A stretch of 14,059 nt of DNA from Candidatus Phascolarctobacterium caballi (GTDB lineage Bacteria > Bacillota > Negativicutes > Acidaminococcales > Acidaminococcaceae): the NCBI GenBank assembly GCA_018065225.1, contig JAGHTS010000169.1:1-14059 (forward strand), read 5' to 3'. Below the pieces are notes generated by a model. The model did not search any database. It worked only from the letters and a program-made list of their open reading frames with translations, and was not told the DNA's origin. The number at the start of each line of letters is the position of its first letter. The stretch's first letter is position 1. Positions 10,600 through 14,059 of the stretch are shown piece after piece. The position numbers and the translations under genes were made by a program.

Positions 10600-11280
10600 T
10601 TAAAATGTTGCAATTTGCTTTGCAGTAAAAGCATATGCGTATGTGCGGAAAATCCACACGCCATTGTAGGCGTAATATAAGCCCGAACAATACTGCGGCA
10701 ATCCCTCATCGTTGACGGTTCTTGTATCAAGGATATGTGCTTGAATAGCTCCCGTTGCATTCGGGCTTGCTTGTCCGATGAATGTGGCATTGTTCATTTG
10801 GTAATGAGTGCAAATCTTTACAAGCCACTTTTTAATAAAGTCTTCTGTGGTTGTACCCGATGGTAGTCCTAATTCTTGAAAACGGTAAAACGGGCAAATA
10901 TATACCTTGCCAGCTCCGGCATCATCGGCAACATCTAAGCCACGTATCATGCCAGTAATGTTGACATCTCCGTCATCGTTATGTGTTACAAAGTTTGCAC
11001 CGTCAATGCCGATATCATCTGCCGTAATAACAACGTCCGCTGTGAGAGGTTTACCATTTACCTTGCGTGTGGTAGGTACTGCCCCCACATCGCTTGCAGA
11101 GAGCGTTATATTGCTTGTGAGAGCTTTTCCGTTGATTGTGCGGCTTGTGGGTACACCGTTATTGTTCTTAACGTCCTTGCCCTTGAGTTTCTTTGCAACG
11201 CTACCTTGCGAGATAAGCAGATAATCGTCATCACCGAGAGCTGTGGCTGTGGTTAAGTCTTCAATTCGTTTGTTCGCCAT
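10600..11280 (-). CDS. tail fibre-like protein with 'NGK.L..D..L...D.G' repeats, 226 aa
   Basis: Start MANKRIEDLTTATALGDDDY at 11280 is behind GGAG, and overlaps the end of the upstream gene by 20 bases. After the N-terminus (a common 'DLTTATALGDDDYLLISQG' phage tail adaptor motif) come two tandem repeats (about 43-91): RTINGKALTSNITLSASDVG and RKVNGKPLTADVVITADDIG, the signature of phage tail-fibre beta repeats. The C-terminal domain (about 95-226) is unique, with aromatic and Cys residues (YCSGLYYAYNGVWIFRTYAY), and is the likely receptor-binding part. It lies after the tail genes and before lysis, as usual for host-recognition proteins. Confidence 0.82.
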   Translation of the reverse strand: MANKRIEDLTTATALGDDDYLLISQGSVAKKLKGKDVKNNNGVPTSRTINGKALTSNITLSASDVGAVPTTRKVNGKPLTADVVITADDIGIDGANFVTHNDDGDVNITGMIRGLDVADDAGAGKVYICPFYRFQELGLPSGTTTEDFIKKWLVKICTHYQMNNATFIGQASPNATGAIQAHILDTRTVNDEGLPQYCSGLYYAYNGVWIFRTYAYAFTAKQIATF

Positions 11281-11449
11281 CGGTTGTCTCCTCTTCAACG
11301 ATATGTATATGGCTAAGATATTCTATAACCATATCAAGACGTTGAACGCTACCGAGAATCTGCTTGCAGTTATGTTCTGTGGGAACAAAGTGTTCAAGCC
11401 GCTGAATAGCGTTCTTTACGTCATTAAGAGTATCAATTGCTTCTTTCAT
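11261..11449 (-). CDS. small coiled-coil tail-region protein, 62 aa
   Basis: GAGGAATAACA before ATG 11449 overlaps the stop of the upstream tail gene. The protein, starting MKEAIDTLNDVKNAIQRLEH, is almost wholly helical with heptad spacing and an acidic end (IVEEETTDGEQTN). It shares 20 bases with the next gene. No family recognised; position suggests a tail or fibre accessory role. Confidence 0.6.
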   Translation of the reverse strand: MKEAIDTLNDVKNAIQRLEHFVPTEHNCKQILGSVQRLDMVIEYLSHIHIVEEETTDGEQTN

Positions 11450-11451
11450 TG

Positions 11452-11954
11452 TTATTCCTCATTCTGTCTTACAAGGAACGTTTTAGTAATGCCCGTTCCC
11501 GAATTGCTCACCCATGCCGGTTTGATTGCCTTTTGCGTGTACTGGGTCATAGGCGAAATAGTGATACTGCCACCGCCACTGCTTGACGGAGCTGTGGAAA
11601 CGGTGTAGGTCAGTTTAAAGTTGGAGCTGTATGCCACGCCAAGTGCACCGGCATCTGCTTTGACAATACCGTTGGATACTGTGAAATTAATTGTTGCACT
11701 ACCGCTGGCATTATTAACACCCGTATGTCCGCTTAACGTGATTGTGGATTTCTTATAGCCCGTTGCTTCGCCACCGCCAAACGTGTACGTGCGTTTAATT
11801 CCGTCCGTTGTCATTGTGCCGCCATTGTTTACGATTATTGGAAAAACGGTGTTGCCCGTTGACTGAAAGACGTGAGCATAAGAAGACGGTGTTGAATCGT
11901 CAATGTCTATAAGCTCATATTGGTGTAATGTTCCCGTACCGGCTGAATCATAAT
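11452..11954 (-). CDS. tail protein, exon 2 (C-terminal part) after the group I intron
   Basis: This is the second part of the gene whose first part is at 12242-13151. With the splice sites proposed here the join gives 910 + 503 = 1413 bases, exactly 471 codons, with the reading ...KKYSVLACYYDSAGTGTLHQ. The exon then reads YELIDIDDSTPSSYAHVFQS and, further on, FGGGEATGYKKSTITLSGHT and ITISPMTQYTQKAIKPAWVS, a beta-rich, Gly/Ser/Thr-rich receptor or fibre-like domain ending FLVRQNEE. An ATG at 11814 gives an open frame by itself but has no ribosome site, and the coding sequence clearly extends upstream to the intron. Confidence 0.75.
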
Positions 11955-12241
11955 CATTTTGTACCCGTGCTTTCGCATGGGATTAGACTATATCTTACTG
12001 TTCATCGCAGAGCTGAATCGTAGTCGTTGAGCTTTCCCCTATTCGGGGTTAGTTGCGAATTGCCCGTTTTTACTGCATTTAGGATTTAACCGTGTGCCAT
12101 CTCAACGTTTTTTTCTGTTTTCACCGCATTCGCACTTGCCCGTATTTCATAGCTATGCTTTAGCACGTTGAGCTTTGGGGGATTCTCGCAGTCCGTCAGC
12201 TAATTTTTCAATCAAGCTTTCGCTTGAGCGTACCCCTTATT
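11955..12241 (-). ncRNA. ORF-less group I self-splicing intron, about 287 nt
   Basis: Read on the minus strand, the gap holds the group I core: R-like CTCAACGACTA (GACTA at 12021-12025) pairs with S-like AAGATATAGTC (TAGTC at 11986-11990) to form P7; GAATC (12185-12181) pairs with GATTC (12019-12015) for P3, one base from P7, as the fold requires. P2 is a hairpin with a GAAA loop (12227-12212, TCAAGC/GCTTGA). P9 is a GAAA-capped hairpin (11981-11964, one mismatch). P1 pairs exon GCUUGCU with intron GGUACGC, with a U-G at the splice site and one mismatch; P10 pairs exon UUAU with intron AUAA. The intron ends in G (11955). Without splicing the gene stops at once. Splice sites could shift: an alternative P1 (CGUACU/GGUACG, splice after 12250) also keeps frame with a different 3' site. 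Confidence 0.88.
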
Positions 12242-13151
12242 AGCAAGCCAGTACGGAATATTTTTTGCCGCTTATTGAGGTAATTTGTGTGGGTTTGTAT
12301 TCTTCGCCCTTGAGTGTAAACGATTCACTTGCGGCAACGGTCTTGCCGATGATTGTACCGTTTAACGCTTCAATTGAGCCGTTTGCTATATTTGTGCGTA
12401 TATTGCCCGTTACGGAAAGAGAGCCGCCCACAAAGGTCATTGCATCAATTGTGGTTTTCTTTGCCGCTATAGCCACCAAATCGGCTTTAATAGAGACAAG
12501 AGAGCCTATTTCGCTATCAACGTATGCTTCTACCTTTGCATCGGTTTGCTCTCCGATTTTGGCAAAGAGTGCAGATGATGCCCATCCTTTATCATTTTCA
12601 AGGTCATAACGGACATAGTTTTGCAGTCCAGCCGCAAGGTCAATCGGTGCACCATCGTCACCGTTTAGTGCCGCAATCAATTCATTATGGGCTTCAAGGA
12701 TTTTGCTTTCGTTTGCGTTTGCTTTGTCTTCAAGCCGCCCCATTGCTCTGCCCGATGCAGATTGAAATGGGATTTCATGGTCTATTTGCTCTCCGCTGGG
12801 AGCTGAAATGCTTGCCGTTACAAGTGAGCCGTAATTTTCCGCAAGGGAAAATGCCGTGCTATCTGTACCGTATACGGAAAGGGAATCGCCCAAATCCATA
12901 GACGGGTCATAGATAGAGCCGGTTGTTTCAAACGGCTGATAGACGGATGTCTGTACTTGTGCCAGCATCTCGTTGCACATTTGCTGTGTAGCGAACGGGC
13001 TTGTGAGAGTGAGTGTTCGTCCGCTGTTGTTGCCAGCGGTATAGAGCTTGCCGCTTTTGTCGTACAGCTTAACTTGCGTATACGATTCAAACGCATCATC
13101 AAAGTCTATGCTTTTACTTGAGTTGCCAATATTAAACAAGTATTGAGTCAC
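12242..13151 (-). CDS. tail protein, exon 1 (N-terminal part) before the group I intron
   Basis: First 303 residues of a 470-residue spliced product. Segments LYTAGNNSGRTLTLTSPFAT and YQPFETTGSIYDPSMDLGDS (residues about 71-90) match the phage tail-tip or baseplate domain with the 'Y.PF...G...DP..DLGD' motif. Later regions are coiled coil (MGRLEDKANANESKILEAHN) and beta repeats (VTGNIRTNIANGSIEALNGT). Start is uncertain: GTG 13151 overlaps the upstream gene by 20 bases with its ribosome site touching, while TTG 13142 has AGGCGG at a better distance. Translation is probably coupled to the upstream gene. It continues in 11452-11954 after splicing. Confidence 0.78.
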
Positions 13152-13851
13152 CGCCTATCGTTATAATTGCACCGTTTTCATCAATGAGAACGGACGGTTC
13201 GGTTGACGGGTCACCGAATGTTTTGACAAGCTTGAGCTTGTTGTCTTTTGTGATAACAAAGTTGCCGAGACACATTGTTGCAATAAAGCCGAGTATTTCA
13301 CGTTGAGAATACTTGTCTTTAGGTTTGCTGATGGTATAAGGCAATTTAACAAGCTCTTGTCTTGTCTGCTCTTCCACCGTTACACCGAGTTTTGTTGCGA
13401 TGTTGGAGACAACAGCCCATGTTGTTGCTGGAAAGGATATGGAGTTGTAATCCATATCCGATTCAGCAAGCATCATTGCATCAAAGCCCGTAACGGTAAG
13501 TCTTTGTACACCCGAAACATATTCTTTTTTTCGGGTATCAATAAAGAAAGTGCCTTGTGGGATTTCCTCACTCACACGGTCACCCAGCCGCACACGGACG
13601 GATAACCGCACCTTTGCCATTTCGGGTATGCGTGTTTCGGGGTATATCGCTTGAAACGATATGCGGCTTGATACGCAGTTACCCACGCTTGCATTATGAG
13701 ATGTAAAAACGTCTCTCACCGTGTTAACGGAAAAGATAGAAGCATCCCAAAAGTTTATATATTGCCCGTTGGCAATTTCAATTTGAATATGGGTTTCAAA
13801 TCTGCCGCCTTGCTCAAAAAGCTCTTTATATAATGCCGATGTTTCAATCAT
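13132..13851 (-). CDS. tail protein (tail-tip/baseplate N-terminal type), 239 aa
   Basis: Start MIETSALYKELFEQGGRFET at 13851 is behind GAGGTAATGCC; an earlier in-frame ATG lacks a site. Typical features of Firmicutes phage tail proteins are visible: VRVRLGDRVSEEIPQGTFFI with DTRKKEYVSGVQRLTVTGFD, 'AESDMDYNSISFPATTWAVV', and the end DENGAIITIGGDSILV. Such proteins make the tail tip hub or baseplate and are followed by the fibre-bearing partner, as here. The stop lies 20 bases inside the next gene. Function is inferred from pattern and neighbours. Confidence 0.78.
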   Translation of the reverse strand: MIETSALYKELFEQGGRFETHIQIEIANGQYINFWDASIFSVNTVRDVFTSHNASVGNCVSSRISFQAIYPETRIPEMAKVRLSVRVRLGDRVSEEIPQGTFFIDTRKKEYVSGVQRLTVTGFDAMMLAESDMDYNSISFPATTWAVVSNIATKLGVTVEEQTRQELVKLPYTISKPKDKYSQREILGFIATMCLGNFVITKDNKLKLVKTFGDPSTEPSVLIDENGAIITIGGDSILV

Positions 13852-13855
13852 GGCA

Positions 13856-14059
13856 TTACCTCTCAATCAAGGGGAAAGATATTTCATCCCATAGTTCTTG
13901 CCCGTCTTCCGTTACTCTCATGCACGTTGACGGCACATTGTTGCTGTACATGGTTTTTGTTACCACACCGCCCTCTAACGGGTCATCGTACCTCACGGTA
14001 ACGAATTCGGAATAGATGGCTTGCAGTACCGTGTGCAGTTGTTCCGTTGTCATCGGCAT
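13856..14059 (-). CDS. tail-region protein, C-terminal part or whole, at the window edge
   Basis: The open frame reaches the edge of the window. ATG codons at 14059 and 14053 start MPMTTEQLHTVLQAIYSEFV, but no ribosome site can be judged there, so the gene may begin outside. The 67 visible residues contain VRYDDPLEGGVVTKTMYSNN and end WDEISFPLIER. The stop lies four bases before the next start, so it is part of the tail operon. No family recognised. Confidence 0.6.
   Translation of the reverse strand: MPMTTEQLHTVLQAIYSEFVTVRYDDPLEGGVVTKTMYSNNVPSTCMRVTEDGQELWDEISFPLIER

Noticed and set aside
11814..12240. A diversity-generating retroelement or an insertion sequence as the cause of the gap
   Set aside because: No reverse transcriptase, template repeat or terminal inverted repeats; the group I core explains the gap and restores frame.
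12265..12901. Plus-strand open frames of 114 and 125 codons
   Set aside because: They lie antisense to tail exon 1, lack ribosome sites and have no protein-like pattern.
13132..13151. Programmed -1 frameshift joining the two tail genes
   Set aside because: No slippery heptamer of the X XXY YYZ type is in the correct frame; overlap of 20 bases with an alternative start is enough to explain the layout.
1..14059. CRISPR array or rRNA genes
   Set aside because: No regular repeat-spacer pattern or rRNA-like sequence was seen on either strand.

Overview
The window is a piece of a temperate, tailed (siphovirus-type) bacteriophage of a low-to-moderate GC Firmicute, most likely a gut Clostridia host. 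The evidence is the Shine-Dalgarno style (AGGAG, GAGGTG), sigma-A-type promoters, tightly packed small genes, a tyrosine integrase, an S24-like repressor, an LL-H-type holin, an NlpC/P60-type endolysin with a C-terminal peptidoglycan-binding domain, and tail genes. Phage genes lie on both sides of the putative attP, so this looks like a free or circular phage genome, or a contig permuted that way, and not one end of an integrated prophage.

Layout. 1-1085 (minus strand) is the start of the early operon: a Cro-like XRE protein, an HTH/excisionase-like protein, two small proteins and the first part of a DNA methyltransferase whose reading frame is broken by a run of 11 G. 1086-1301 is a compact genetic switch with three promoters and four copies of a 14-bp operator; two divergent promoters share one palindromic -35 box. 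1302-3769 (plus strand) is the lysogeny module: an XRE repressor, an S24-like repressor with an apparently inactive peptidase site, and the integrase, with two small antisense genes between the repressors. 3770-4033 is the putative attP, with 11-bp arm repeats on both sides and two leftward terminators inside.

The rest of the window is on the minus strand, so it is read from right to left: tail proteins (14059-10600), one of them split by a 287-nt ORF-less group I intron; a small protein; a tRNA-Gln(UUG); lysis genes (10038-8555); a sigma-like HTH protein and a strong terminator. Next come an operon of three small genes (8137-7634), a cassette of five poorly known genes (7506-5164), and a second operon of three small genes (4991-4042) that runs up to attP. 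The two small-gene operons each start from a near-consensus promoter carrying three copies of the same operator found in the lysogeny switch, in the same arrangement. This suggests they are held off by, or coordinated with, the phage repressor and are expressed early or on induction, unlike the late genes around them.

Most interesting: the dispersed 14-bp operator network with its two satellite operons (possible anti-defence or host-takeover loci), the shared -35 divergent switch, the group I intron, the poly-G tract in the methyltransferase, the degenerate S24 repressor, and a plus-strand leader-like ORF with a premature stop beside the tRNA.
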